42,868 nucleotides of DNA from contig CAINDA010000043.1 in the NCBI GenBank assembly GCA_903847205.1, forward strand, positions 1 to 42,868. The letters run 5' to 3'. The first letter of the stretch is position 1. Each line of letters starts with the position of its first letter. Both the position numbers and the translations under genes were made by a program. The notes below the pieces were generated by a model. That model made no database searches. It was not told the origin of the DNA and saw only the letters and a program-made list of their open reading frames with translations. Origin of the DNA: an uncultured Bacteroidota bacterium (GTDB taxonomy: Bacteria; Bacteroidota; Bacteroidia; 2-12-FULL-35-15). This document shows positions 1-8,546 of the stretch, one piece after another.

Positions 1-105
1 AGCAATGAACTTTAAACGCGTAATGAACCTTTGGAAGCTGGGACTTAAAAGTATTATTGAAAATTTATTCTTATTAATAATCAGATACTGGTGCACTTTC
101 TTTAT

Positions 106-285
106 TCAAAAATTAAAACCGACTTTTTGAGTGCCGACTAAATAAGGACTTTTTTTAAGAAGTTTTAAATGCCCTACTATTTTTTTTGTGACAGTTTTTG
201 CAACCGTTTGGTTTGCCCCTGATTTATGCTGCTGAAAAATATCCTGCAATTGTTTAGAAGCTACGGATGAAATAATTACTTTCAT
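106..285 (-). CDS. short RelE/ParE-like toxin, probably truncated
   Basis: Reading from an ATG four bases after the antitoxin stop gives 59 residues beginning MKVIISSVASKQL and containing a basic helix-rich stretch ending LKLLKKSPYLVG. The paired layout and this N-terminal helical hairpin resemble RelE/ParE-superfamily mRNA interferase or gyrase toxins, which are usually about 90-105 residues. The reading frame hits TGA at 108-106. It then stays open to the window edge, and the next residues (HQYLIINKNKFSIIL) look like the core beta strands the 59-residue product lacks. A nonsense mutation in an old toxin gene is therefore likely. Being the second gene of the pair fits the common antitoxin-toxin order. 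Family assignment is by general pattern only; truncation is a better-supported reading than an intact short toxin. Confidence 0.45.
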   Translation of the reverse strand: MKVIISSVASKQLQDIFQQHKSGANQTVAKTVTKKIVGHLKLLKKSPYLVGTQKVGFNF

Positions 286-289
286 TTTG

Positions 290-526
290 TTACCAGTTTT
301 TAATTTCTAATTCTAACTCTTCGATGCTTATTGCATTTCCGCCCTTAAAATCAGCATCAGAAGTTTCCAATTCATTCAAAAGCTCTTCAATTGTTTTACG
401 CTTAATTGAAGCTGAATCAGTTTTCGATATTTTTTTCCGAAGCTCATCTACCATATCAAGCGCTCTCTCATCATTAATGGTTATGAGCCATTCGATTAGT
501 TCTAATTTTTTTATTCTAATTTCCAT
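290..526 (-). CDS. antitoxin component of a type II toxin-antitoxin pair
   Basis: A 78-residue acidic, helical protein (starts MEIRIKKLELIEWLITIND, contains a run of Glu/Lys and an ELLNELE segment, ends LELEIKNW). Small charged proteins of this type precede RelE/ParE-like toxins in many Bacteroidota, and they neutralise the toxin by wrapping it with a C-terminal helix. The stop lies four bases before the toxin ATG, so the two are surely co-transcribed. No clear DNA-binding fold can be seen, and no specific antitoxin family is recognised. If the neighbouring toxin is broken, this gene would be a relic that could still counter related toxins. Confidence 0.55.
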   Translation of the reverse strand: MEIRIKKLELIEWLITINDERALDMVDELRKKISKTDSASIKRKTIEELLNELETSDADFKGGNAISIEELELEIKNW

Positions 527-577
527 TTTAATTAAATCCTTTAAACAAATATAAAAAAATATTCAAACAAAAAAACA

Positions 578-600
578 CCCGGCTGTAAACCGGGCTTTTT
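578..600 (-). terminator. bidirectional rho-independent terminator
   Basis: CCCGG at 578-582 pairs with CCGGG at 590-594 across a 7-base loop. A T run follows on the plus strand (596-600) and an A run precedes it, so it can also work on the minus strand. It sits just after the M13 peptidase gene and before the antitoxin promoter region. Confidence 0.7.
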
Positions 601-624
601 CAATGTTTTTAAATCAAAATTAAA

Positions 625-2679
625 CTACCAGATTTCAGCTCTTTCGGTTTTCGGACGGTACATTTTATCGCCTTCTTTAATTCCAAACGCATCATAAAAC
701 TCTTGAAGGTTGCTTAAAGGCCCGTTGCAGCGGAAGTTCCCCGGCGAGTGCGGATTGGTCTGCACCATATTTTTCAGAAATGCTGGACGCATATTTCCTC
801 TCCAACCCTGTGTCCATGACATAAAGAAACGCTGTTCAGCAGTATATCCATCAATTTTTTCCGGTACAGGTTTTCCTTCAATAGATTTTTTAAATGCATA
901 ATACGAAATTGTTAAACCGCCTAAATCGGCAATATTTTCACCTTGTGTAAGCTCCCCATTTATATGCATGCTGTCAATAGCAACAAAAGTGCTGAATTGT
1001 TTAACAATCATATCTGTTTTAGTTTTAAATTTTTTCAAATCGTCAGCTGTCCACCAGTTTTTAAGGTTGCCGTCTGCGTCATACTGAGCGCCTTGATCGT
1101 CAAAACCATGTGTTAATTCATGTCCTATGATAGCCCCCATACAGCCGTAATTTACAGCATCATCAGCATCAGGATTAAAAAACACAGGCTGCATAATTCC
1201 TGCAGGGAAAACAATTTCATTCATAGTAGGATTGTAGTATGCATTGATAGTAGGTGCTGTCATCCCCCATTCAGTTCGGTCAACGGGCTTACCAAGCTTA
1301 TTTATCATTTCCTTGAAAGAATAAGTATTGGCACGCATAAAATTTTGAATGTATGAATCGTGTTTAATATCAAGTGTTGTGTAGTCTTTCCATTTATCAG
1401 GATATCCGAATTTTTTCATCACTTTATCCAATTTAGTGTTCGCCTGTTTTTTAGTTTCTGCATTCATCCAATCACGGCTGTCGATACGCACTCTATAAGC
1501 AGCAATAAGGTTTTCAACCATTTCGCTTACACGTCTTTTACTTTCCTGAGTAAAATGTTTTTCAACAAATAATTGTCCCAAAGCATCACCTAAAGATGCA
1601 TCGGTTGCTTCCAAAGCTCTTTTCCAGCGTGGTTTAAGAGCAGGTGTTCCTGTAAGTACGGTTCCGTAAAAATTAAAATGAGTGTTCACAAAGTCATCAC
1701 TTAATTTAGAAGCAGTTTGATCAATCAAACTCCATCTCAGGTATGTTTTCCAATCGTTAATAGAAACATCGTTAATGGCACGGTACACCTCTTTATAAAA
1801 TTCAGGCTGGCATACAATTACTTCAGTAATATTTTTTACACCCACTTCATCCAAATAATTTACCCATTTAACATTCGGCGTTAAATCTGTTAATTCCTCT
1901 AAAGTCTTTTTGTTGTATTGTTTTTCAGGATCGCGTAATTCCACATTCGTCATGGAAGCTTTTGCCAGGTTAGTTTCGATATGATAAACCGTTTTGGCAT
2001 TTTTTTCAGCTGTGGCAGGCTTATCACCCAGTAGTGTAAACATTTTTATCATATACTTCATATACTCTTTCTGAATCCCTAAGGTACGCTCATCAGTATT
2101 TGTATAGTAATCTCTGTCAGGCAGACTGATACCTCCCTGGTACAGCTGCGGAATGAACAACGTATTAATTTTTGGATCCTGAGCAATGTATCCAACAAAC
2201 AAAGCAGAAATGCCGATACTGTGAAGATGCGCAAGCTCTTTAATTAAATCATCTGTATTGGCAATTTTATCAATGCTGTTAAACTCTTCTTTCAGAGGTG
2301 CTGCACCGTCTTTATTAAGCTTTACAGAATCCATTGCAAGGGAATAAAAGTCACCTATTTTTTGAGAGTTACTGCCTGGCTTAGCATTTTTGTCAGCAAC
2401 AGCATCTTCTAAAATCACTTTCAGCTTAGCAGTATTTTTTTCGTACAGCTCATTAAAACTGCTCCAGCGGCTTTCTGATGCCGGGATTGGATTGCTTTTT
2501 AACCATTTTCCATTCACGAACTGGTAGAAGTTATCACGCGGATTTGCAGAACTGTCGATATTAGCCATATCGATGCCTGTATTTTTTTTCGCCTGGCTTT
2601 CTTCTTTTTTAGCGCCCCCGCAGGATGCAAGTGTAATTACTGCTGCTGCGATTGATAAATTTAAAATTTGTTTGTTCAT
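625..2679 (-). CDS. M13 family zinc metallopeptidase lipoprotein (neprilysin/PepO-like)
   Basis: This 684-residue protein is a gluzincin endopeptidase that cleaves peptides on the amino side of hydrophobic residues. The N-terminus is a lipoprotein signal: a hydrophobic stretch followed by ASC-GG with the lipobox Cys near residue 20. The rest matches the two M13 lobes. The N-terminal lobe begins NPRDNFYQFVNGKWLKSNPIP; the catalytic lobe has the zinc motif HELTH at about residues 519-523, the second zinc-ligand motif ENIADLGG at about 578-585, and NAYYNPTMNEIVFPAGI upstream. All catalytic residues are present and the length is normal for the family. It ends in a strong terminator and is probably monocistronic. 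Likely role: extracytoplasmic peptide degradation, anchored to the outer or inner membrane. Confidence 0.95.
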   Translation of the reverse strand: MNKQILNLSIAAAVITLASCGGAKKEESQAKKNTGIDMANIDSSANPRDNFYQFVNGKWLKSNPIPASESRWSSFNELYEKNTAKLKVILEDAVADKNAKPGSNSQKIGDFYSLAMDSVKLNKDGAAPLKEEFNSIDKIANTDDLIKELAHLHSIGISALFVGYIAQDPKINTLFIPQLYQGGISLPDRDYYTNTDERTLGIQKEYMKYMIKMFTLLGDKPATAEKNAKTVYHIETNLAKASMTNVELRDPEKQYNKKTLEELTDLTPNVKWVNYLDEVGVKNITEVIVCQPEFYKEVYRAINDVSINDWKTYLRWSLIDQTASKLSDDFVNTHFNFYGTVLTGTPALKPRWKRALEATDASLGDALGQLFVEKHFTQESKRRVSEMVENLIAAYRVRIDSRDWMNAETKKQANTKLDKVMKKFGYPDKWKDYTTLDIKHDSYIQNFMRANTYSFKEMINKLGKPVDRTEWGMTAPTINAYYNPTMNEIVFPAGIMQPVFFNPDADDAVNYGCMGAIIGHELTHGFDDQGAQYDADGNLKNWWTADDLKKFKTKTDMIVKQFSTFVAIDSMHINGELTQGENIADLGGLTISYYAFKKSIEGKPVPEKIDGYTAEQRFFMSWTQGWRGNMRPAFLKNMVQTNPHSPGNFRCNGPLSNLQEFYDAFGIKEGDKMYRPKTERAEIW

Positions 2680-2798
2680 GTCTTTTCTAATTTGGGACCG
2701 AATTTACCTTAAATATATAATATAGCAAAAAGGGGAATGTTAAAAAAGTATAACTCATGCGCCTTAAACGATTTTAAATACCCGGTCTCTTTTTAAAT

Positions 2799-2828
2799 AT
2801 CCTAAAGGTTTTGAAAACCCTTAGGGTA
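2799..2828. promoter_or_regulatory. imperfect palindrome between divergent genes
   Basis: CCTAAAGGTTTT and GAAAACCCTTAGG face each other around 2800-2826, in the divergent gap between the M13 peptidase and the glycosyltransferase cluster. It lies about 27 bases upstream of the putative -7 element. It may be an operator or only a hairpin; I know no regulator with this target. Confidence 0.3.
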
Positions 2829-2852
2829 TCAATGCATAGAAAAAATATTTGC

Positions 2853-2860
2853 TATTTTTG
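2853..2860 (+). promoter_or_regulatory. Bacteroidota-type -7 promoter element
   Basis: TATTTTTG matches the TAnnTTTG consensus used by the Bacteroidota primary sigma factor. It would start transcription about 20 bases before the ATG at 2886, and it argues against the longer in-frame start at 2811, which would lie upstream of the promoter. I see no convincing -33 TTG at the right spacing. Confidence 0.4.
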
Positions 2861-2885
2861 TGTAAGATTAAAACAAGGATCTTTA

Positions 2886-3641
2886 ATGCCAAAGCTTTCG
2901 GTTGTCATCATTACATTTAACGAAGAAAAAAATATCGGACGCTGCTTGGATTCAGTTCAGGATATTGCCGATGATATTGTTGTTGTCGATTCATTTTCAA
3001 CAGACAAAACCGAGGAGATCTGCATAGCAAAAGGAGCACGCTTTATTCAGCATAAATTCAACGGTCATATTGAACAAAAAAATTGGGCGGTTACTCAGGC
3101 AGCCTTTCCACATGTTTTATCTATAGATGCTGATGAAGCTCTTGATGCCACACTAAAAAAATCGATACTGGAAATAAAAAATAATTGGCTGAATGACGGC
3201 TACTATATGAACCGGCTCACCAATTACTGCGGCAAATGGATCTATCACTGCGGCTGGTATCCCGACAGGAAGCTTCGTTTATGGGATTCAGGCAAAGGCA
3301 AATGGGGCGGCATTAATCCCCATGATAAATATGAGCTGACTGCAGGAGATGGAAAAACAGGCCGCTTGAATGGGAACATTTTACATTACAGCTACTACTC
3401 AATTGAAGGGCACATTCAGCAGACCGAAAAATTCTCAACAATTTCCGCTGCGGCTTTATTTGCCTCGGGCAAAAAAACAAACTGGCTCCAAATAAATCTC
3501 AGCCCAATTGTAAAATTTATCAAAAGTTATTTTTTTCAGCTCGGAATACTTGATGGATACTATGGTTTTAGGATTTGTAAAATTTCAGCACATGCAGTAT
3601 ACTTAAAATATTTTAAGTTAAATAAGCTCTATAAAAAATGA
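2886..3641 (+). CDS. family 2 glycosyltransferase (WaaE/KdtX-like)
   Basis: A 251-residue GT-A fold transferase of the inverting family 2. It begins with the nucleotide-sugar binding strand KLSVVIITFNEEKNIGRCLDS, followed by DIVVVDSFSTDKTEEI and the metal-binding DADE at about residues 79-82. The NYCGKWIYHCGWYPDRKLRLW segment is typical of the LPS inner-core WaaE/KdtX-like branch. I chose the ATG at 2886 because homologues begin a few residues before the first beta strand; the longer frame to 2811 crosses a promoter-like element. It overlaps the next glycosyltransferase by four bases, so the three genes form one operon. The acceptor is unknown; lipid A core or a surface oligosaccharide is likely. 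Confidence 0.9.
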   Translation: MPKLSVVIITFNEEKNIGRCLDSVQDIADDIVVVDSFSTDKTEEICIAKGARFIQHKFNGHIEQKNWAVTQAAFPHVLSIDADEALDATLKKSILEIKNNWLNDGYYMNRLTNYCGKWIYHCGWYPDRKLRLWDSGKGKWGGINPHDKYELTAGDGKTGRLNGNILHYSYYSIEGHIQQTEKFSTISAAALFASGKKTNWLQINLSPIVKFIKSYFFQLGILDGYYGFRICKISAHAVYLKYFKLNKLYKK

Positions 3642-4684
3642 AGCGGGTATTGGTGGAGATGGAAAAATTAAAAAACCCGAACAGCGGGCTGGGGCAGTTC
3701 TGTTTGAATATCGGGCAGCAGTTCCAGGCGCTGCATCCCGCAAACCTGGAGCTTGATTTTTATTTACCTGAATTTCAAAAAAACATTTTCGGAAGCCGGT
3801 TTAATTATATAAAACACATTGCTTTCCATAAATTAGTACCGCCTGACAGCAGCGAATATGATATATGGCACTGCTTACATCAGGATTCTCATTATTTACC
3901 CGGCAGCAAAAAAACCAAACTTATTTTAACTATTCATGATTTAAATTTCTTAGAAAAATATAAAGGATCAAAACAAAAACGCAGACTGAACAGCCTGCAG
4001 AAAAAAGTGAATAAAGCTGCTGCGATTACTGTAATATCAAAATTTACAGAAATCATTGTACGAGAAAATCTGAAACTCAACAACACACCTGTTTACATTA
4101 TTAATAACGGCAACTCTTTAAAAATAATGGAGGATGCCGTTAAGCCTGATTTTATATCATTCGATAATTTTATTTTTTCAATCGGTATTATTTCCGAAAG
4201 AAAAAATTTTCATACGCTGCTTCCTCTGCTTCAAAATAATAAGTTGCTGCATTTAGTAATTGCTGGCAGCAACAGTTCGGATTATGCAAAACAGATTCTT
4301 AAAACAGCTGATAAAACTGGTGTTGGCGGGCAAATCCATTTCCCCGGAACTATTGATGATCCTGCAAAATACTGGCTGTATAAAAACTGCAAAGCCTTTG
4401 TTTTCCCTTCATTAGCAGAAGGTTTCGGGCTGCCAGTGGTGGAGGCAATGAGTTTAGGCAAACCTGTTTTTTTATCAGACCTCACAAGTCTGCCTGAAAT
4501 AGGCGGTGTTGAAGCATATTACTGGAAAAATTTTGACCCGCTGCATATTATTGAGGTGTTTGAAAATGGCATGCTGAATTTCGATGCTGATTCAGAAAAG
4601 CCGTCACGTTCCATCAACTGGGCAAAACAATTTTCGTGGGAAAACTCCGCAAAAGCTTACCTCGATCTTTATGAAAAAGTATAG
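3638..4684 (+). CDS. family 4/1-type glycosyltransferase
   Basis: A 348-residue GT-B fold retaining glycosyltransferase. The C-terminal donor-binding half is clear: an FIFSIGIISERKNF strand, then GTIDDPAKYWLYKNCKAFVF, and the E-x7-E signature in SLAEGFGLPVVEAMSLGKPV, followed by SLPEIGG. The N-terminal half is shorter and less conserved, with YDIWHCLHQDSHYLPG. The start codon overlaps the stop of the upstream transferase (ATGA), which indicates translational coupling. The gene's last 14 bases overlap the next transferase. It probably adds a sugar to the same surface glycan as its neighbours. Confidence 0.92.
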   Translation: MKRVLVEMEKLKNPNSGLGQFCLNIGQQFQALHPANLELDFYLPEFQKNIFGSRFNYIKHIAFHKLVPPDSSEYDIWHCLHQDSHYLPGSKKTKLILTIHDLNFLEKYKGSKQKRRLNSLQKKVNKAAAITVISKFTEIIVRENLKLNNTPVYIINNGNSLKIMEDAVKPDFISFDNFIFSIGIISERKNFHTLLPLLQNNKLLHLVIAGSNSSDYAKQILKTADKTGVGGQIHFPGTIDDPAKYWLYKNCKAFVFPSLAEGFGLPVVEAMSLGKPVFLSDLTSLPEIGGVEAYYWKNFDPLHIIEVFENGMLNFDADSEKPSRSINWAKQFSWENSAKAYLDLYEKV

Positions 4685-5684
4685 CAGCGCAAAGCCCCTC
4701 CCAGCTTCAATATCCGTGGTAATACCCAATTATAATGGAAAACAGCTGCTCGAAGATAATCTCCCTTCAGTATATGCAGCTTTAACATTTTTTCAGAATG
4801 CATTCGAAATTATAATCATTGATGATGCTTCAGCTGATGCTTCAGCCGCTTTTATCCAAGAACAATATCCTGAAATTAAATTATTAATTAATGAAACGAA
4901 TAGAGGTTTTTCCCCCACCGTTAATACAGGAATTTTTGCATCCAAAAATGAATTAGTATTTGTTTTAAATTCTGATGTACAGCTTACACCGGATTATTTT
5001 AATGAACAGTTAAAATATTTTGGAGACCCGGATACTTTTGGAGTAATGGGTAAAATTATTGACTTCAACAGTCCTGATATCCAAGACGGGGCAAAGTTTC
5101 CTCAAATAAGTTTCAAAGGAATAAAAACAACTTATAATTATATTTCCCTCACCGAAATACCCTCAAAAACATGGCTGCCAAGCTTTTTTCTTTCGGGTGC
5201 AAATGCATTAATAGATAGAAAAAAACTTTTGGCCTTAGGAGGATTTGATGAAATATACGCGCCTTATTATTATGAGGATGCTGATTTGGGAATCCGCGCC
5301 TGGCGGGCGGGCTGGAAATGTTATTTTGAACCTAACTCAATCTGCATGCACGCGGCTTCCTCTACTATTGGGAAATTGAAATCAGAAAAAGTAAAAATAA
5401 TTGTTGAACGCAACCGCATAACCTTTAATCAGCTTCATTTGTCAGGCAATCAGCTTCTTTTTTTTAAATGCTGGCTCCAGCTGCGTTGTTTTTTTAAACT
5501 TTTGAAAGGAAGCAGCACCATTTACAAAGCAATTAAACTCTTTAATAAAAATCATACTTTGCTAGTGCATTCTAAGCAGACACTCAACATACTGCAGAAA
5601 AAAAACAATGTAAATTACACGGCTTATGATATAGAACAGTTGATTTTAAAGGAAATTGAATCAATCCGTTACCGCATTTTTTAG
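4671..5684 (+). CDS. family 2 glycosyltransferase (rhamnosyl/galactofuranosyl-like)
   Basis: A 337-residue GT-A protein with SISVVIPNYNGKQLLEDNLPSV at the N-terminus, an IIIIDDASADAS second strand, NRGFSPTVNTG, and NSDVQL as the DXD-equivalent. The ALIDRKKLLALGGFDEIYAPYYYED block with the acidic catalytic base pair E-D lies near residue 200. A longer frame exists upstream to 4584, but it would overlap the preceding gene by 100 bases. The ATG at 4671 overlaps by only 14 and starts close to the first strand, so I prefer it. The C-terminal 80 residues are basic and may form a membrane-associating helix pair. Third gene of the glycan operon. Confidence 0.92.
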   Translation: MKKYSSAKPLPASISVVIPNYNGKQLLEDNLPSVYAALTFFQNAFEIIIIDDASADASAAFIQEQYPEIKLLINETNRGFSPTVNTGIFASKNELVFVLNSDVQLTPDYFNEQLKYFGDPDTFGVMGKIIDFNSPDIQDGAKFPQISFKGIKTTYNYISLTEIPSKTWLPSFFLSGANALIDRKKLLALGGFDEIYAPYYYEDADLGIRAWRAGWKCYFEPNSICMHAASSTIGKLKSEKVKIIVERNRITFNQLHLSGNQLLFFKCWLQLRCFFKLLKGSSTIYKAIKLFNKNHTLLVHSKQTLNILQKKNNVNYTAYDIEQLILKEIESIRYRIF

Positions 5685-5770
5685 AGGCGACTTAAAAAAA
5701 TTAAATTCATTTTTTTTTAGAAACCTGAACATCAAATTGTACTCGCGTGCTAATTTTTCTCCAATAAAAA

Positions 5771-5800
5771 AGGGCTCCCGAATCAGAAGCCCTTTCAAAA
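5771..5800. terminator. terminator between convergent genes
   Basis: AGGGCT at 5771-5776 pairs with AGCCCT at 5788-5793, with an A run on the left and an A/T-rich tail on the right. It lies between the glycosyltransferase operon and the S41 protease gene, so it can serve both. Confidence 0.7.
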
Positions 5801-5814
5801 AAAATTTCAAAATA

Positions 5815-7557
5815 TTAATTTTCTTCCCCTCTCTTCGCGCGTTTCAGATTTTTTTGTTTTTCTTTATCTGCATTGTAAAACGGCTTTTCTGATTTCACAA
5901 TGGTTGTTAATATTTTCTGGTAGCGTTCGTTTTCGTTTAAAATACTCAAGGCTTCTTTCAAATCAACATCGTCCTTTAAAGATGATTCTAAACGGCCGTT
6001 CTGAAAATAATAACGCGAAGCAATTTCTTCTTCCAAAAATTGTTTTATTTCAGGCTTGTATTTTATTAAATCGTCTTTTTTATTGTGCATTACTTTTACT
6101 TTTAATGCTTCAATATCGGCTTTCAGTGCGTCTAAAGCTTTGTCGTCTTTCGCATCTTCTTTTAATTCCTCTAAAGTCTTTTCAGTTTTAGTAGTATAAT
6201 CGTATTCTTTCCCGTTAAGATAAGAAACAAAGTCATCGTATTCTGAGTCCGACAATTTAAAATCTTTTGCAGGAATAATTGAAGCGTGCTCAATGCGGTA
6301 TTTTGTTGCATAATTAAAAACCAAATTTTTAGTTACTAAACTCGCAATGATGCTGCTGTATTTTTTTTGTTCCAAAACCACATCAGGTTCAACACCTCCG
6401 CCGTCATAAACAATTCTTCCGTTCTTGGTTTTAAATGCTGATATTAATGAATCAGGAACCTTAGCAACACTGCCGTCTTCATTGCGATGTGAATAATCCA
6501 AAGCCTGTATGCACCGGCCGCTTGGCGTGTAATACTTTGCAACAGTAACCTTAAGCTGGGCATTATAGCTCAATGGGCGTGTCTGCTGAACAAGCCCTTT
6601 ACCGTATGAACGCTGGCCTATAACCACACCTCTGTCCAAATCCTGCAAAGCGCCGGAAACAATTTCAGAAGCAGATGCCGAGCCGCGATCGATTAATATC
6701 GTCATCGGCAGATTCAAATCTACAGGGCTGTTCATGGCTTTATGAGTTTTATCCCAATCTTTTACTTTACCCCTGGTACTTACAATATCAGTTCCCTTTT
6801 CTTCAAACAGATTAACAATATCAACAGCTTCCTTCAACAGCCCGCCCGGGTTACCGCGCAAATCAAACACAAATGATTTCAGAGCAGGATTTTTTTTCAA
6901 TTCCAGCAATGCATCTTTCACTTCATTGGCCGCATTTTCAGTAAAGCCTGTAAGCTTTATATAACCTACGGTTGGGCTTACCATACCGGAATAGGACACA
7001 CTTTTTATTTTAATTTCTTCGCGGTTTATTATTTTTTCAATGGGTTTTTTCTCGCCCTCGCGCTCAATTAATAATTTAATAGTGCTGCTCGGCTGGCCTT
7101 TTAAAAACTTACTGATATCATCTGTTTTTTTTCCTTTCGCATCAGTATCATTTATTCTCAAAATTTTGTCGCCGGCTCTTAAATCCGCTTTCTGCGCGGG
7201 AAACCCTTCATAAGGCTCAGAGATGAGCACATAATCCCCTTCCTGGCGGATCAATGCTCCTATACCGCCGTACTGCCCGGTAGTCATGTAACGATAATCT
7301 TCAATTTCTGATTCCGGGATATAATTGGTGTATGGATCTAAAGACTCTAGCATATCGTCAATCCCTTTTTTCATAAGGTCGCCAGGATTTGTTTCATCAA
7401 CATAATAAATATTCAGCTCCCGAAATAGCGTGGCAAAGATGTCGAGATTTTTAGACACTTCGAAATAGCTGTCAACAAAGCTGTAGGAGATTAATGCATA
7501 ACCTCCTATCATGGAAAGAATAAAGAACAGCTTAAATTTTTTGATAAATGCCTTCAT
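5815..7557 (-). CDS. S41 family C-terminal processing protease (CtpA/Prc-like)
   Basis: A 580-residue serine protease exported by an N-terminal signal anchor (hydrophobic LFFILSMIGGYALISYSF near residues 10-28). A PDZ domain follows at about 90-180 (QYGGIGALIRQEGD, then AGDKILRINDTDA), then the protease core. The catalytic Ser lies in GSASASEIVSG and the Lys in SYGKGLVQQ; their 25-residue spacing equals that of E. coli Tsp. A helical C-terminal extension of about 180 residues (rich in Lys and Glu) follows and is typical of Bacteroidota S41 proteins. It degrades or trims periplasmic proteins after substrate recognition of C-termini. It lies downstream of yidD with a 210-base gap, in the phylum-typical order. 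Confidence 0.95.
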   Translation of the reverse strand: MKAFIKKFKLFFILSMIGGYALISYSFVDSYFEVSKNLDIFATLFRELNIYYVDETNPGDLMKKGIDDMLESLDPYTNYIPESEIEDYRYMTTGQYGGIGALIRQEGDYVLISEPYEGFPAQKADLRAGDKILRINDTDAKGKKTDDISKFLKGQPSSTIKLLIEREGEKKPIEKIINREEIKIKSVSYSGMVSPTVGYIKLTGFTENAANEVKDALLELKKNPALKSFVFDLRGNPGGLLKEAVDIVNLFEEKGTDIVSTRGKVKDWDKTHKAMNSPVDLNLPMTILIDRGSASASEIVSGALQDLDRGVVIGQRSYGKGLVQQTRPLSYNAQLKVTVAKYYTPSGRCIQALDYSHRNEDGSVAKVPDSLISAFKTKNGRIVYDGGGVEPDVVLEQKKYSSIIASLVTKNLVFNYATKYRIEHASIIPAKDFKLSDSEYDDFVSYLNGKEYDYTTKTEKTLEELKEDAKDDKALDALKADIEALKVKVMHNKKDDLIKYKPEIKQFLEEEIASRYYFQNGRLESSLKDDVDLKEALSILNENERYQKILTTIVKSEKPFYNADKEKQKNLKRAKRGEEN

Positions 7558-7769
7558 ATTTTACAAATTATCCTCTGTGTTTTTTACAGAAGAATAGATT
7601 ACAAATTAAATTACTGTAAATGTACGAATGATATTGTTTTAAAATATTGCATCAGAATTATTCCGGCCCGTCTGCTGCATCTTTTATAAATTATTAACAT
7701 TCCGTTTTAAAACTGTCGTTCACTTCCATTTCAATATTTTCATCAAAAACCTTTTAGAGAAACTTCAAT

Positions 7770-8000
7770 TTATGGTACTGGGTCATGCCCGTGCCTGCCC
7801 CATGGATGGCATGACAAAACCCTTTTTATCGTTAAGTACCCTCCTTTAAAAGGCCCGTGCTTTTTTAAAGCTTCGATGCCGTATTGAGAACAAGAAGGTT
7901 CAAACCTGCATGCAGCTCCAAGCATCGGCGAAATGGTATATTGGTAAATTTTTATAATGCTGATGAATAAAAAGCGGATAGGAGCTGTTATTAGTTTCAC
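7770..8000 (-). CDS. yidD: membrane protein insertion efficiency factor YidD
   Basis: A 76-residue protein with the full YidD signature: an amphipathic N-terminal helix (RFLFISIIKIYQYTISPML), the cysteine motif CRFEPSCSQYGIEAL, and the ending GGYLTIKRVLSCHPWGRHGHDPVP. The start is a GTG at 8000, one base after the rnpA stop, so it is translationally linked to rnpA, as in most bacteria. YidD assists insertion of inner-membrane proteins by the YidC/Sec route. Length is normal and the three conserved Cys are all present. Confidence 0.95.
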   Translation of the reverse strand: MKLITAPIRFLFISIIKIYQYTISPMLGAACRFEPSCSQYGIEALKKHGPFKGGYLTIKRVLSCHPWGRHGHDPVP

Positions 8001-8001
8001 T

Positions 8002-8379
8002 TTAAAATTCCGTATTAATGTTGCTGCTTAAACGCTTCAATGCAGAAATTATTTTCTCATCCATCTCTTTATAATCAATTGTTGTTTTTGAAGTAAAAAT
8101 AAAGATGAAAGAAATTTTTTTATTCTTCAGGTTAAAACAAAGAAGCCCTTTATTCTTTCTGTATGCCTCTCTTATCAATCTTTTCAACCTGTTCCTGTCA
8201 ACTGCTTTTTTAAATAACCGCTTAGGTACACTTATAAGAATTTTTGCCGGCACATCATTTTCTTCCGAGGGCAGCCAAATAATTTTGAAAGGGGTGCTGT
8301 TAAATGATTTGCCCGATTGAAATAATTTATCGATTGCTGTTTTACTTGATAGACGTTCGGATTTGATAAAGGTCTGCAT
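8002..8379 (-). CDS. rnpA: ribonuclease P protein component
   Basis: A 125-residue basic protein that forms the holoenzyme with RNase P RNA and helps bind the 5' leader of precursor tRNAs. Recognisable parts are the N-terminal ERLSSKTAIDKLFQSGKSF, the strand KILISVPKRLFKKAVDRN, and the RNR signature RNRLKRLIREAYR at about residues 61-73. It is directly followed by yidD. Unlike most bacteria there is no rpmH upstream; in this phylum rnpA usually follows hemD, as here. A 40-base hairpin occupies its leader. Confidence 0.95.
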   Translation of the reverse strand: MQTFIKSERLSSKTAIDKLFQSGKSFNSTPFKIIWLPSEENDVPAKILISVPKRLFKKAVDRNRLKRLIREAYRKNKGLLCFNLKNKKISFIFIFTSKTTIDYKEMDEKIISALKRLSSNINTEF

Positions 8380-8387
8380 GAGGAGTT

Positions 8388-8427
8388 TTCCTGCTTATTA
8401 AAAAACTTCGGTGTTTATCAGCAGGAA
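8388..8427 (-). promoter_or_regulatory. hairpin in the rnpA leader
   Basis: TTCCTGCT at 8388-8395 is the exact inverse of AGCAGGAA at 8420-8427, and the intervening 24 bases can extend the stem with AAAC/GTTT around TTCGG. On the transcript the stem ends 8 bases before the rnpA start codon at 8379. There is no U tract, so it is not a classical terminator; it may be a translational control or RNA-processing site. Confidence 0.45.
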
Positions 8428-8546
8428 GCGCGGGTATTAAAAAAATCACCAATTTCCATAATTATTTTTTTTGAGGTTTTTCGGCCAGCGTCAGCCATTG
8501 AATAGTAAATAGGTTGAGACTTGAAGTGTTTGGTTTAAAAGATTAC

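Noticed and set aside
2811-2885. 25-residue N-terminal extension of the first glycosyltransferase
   Set aside because: It would start upstream of a -7 element, and the family starts at the first beta strand, as from ATG 2886.
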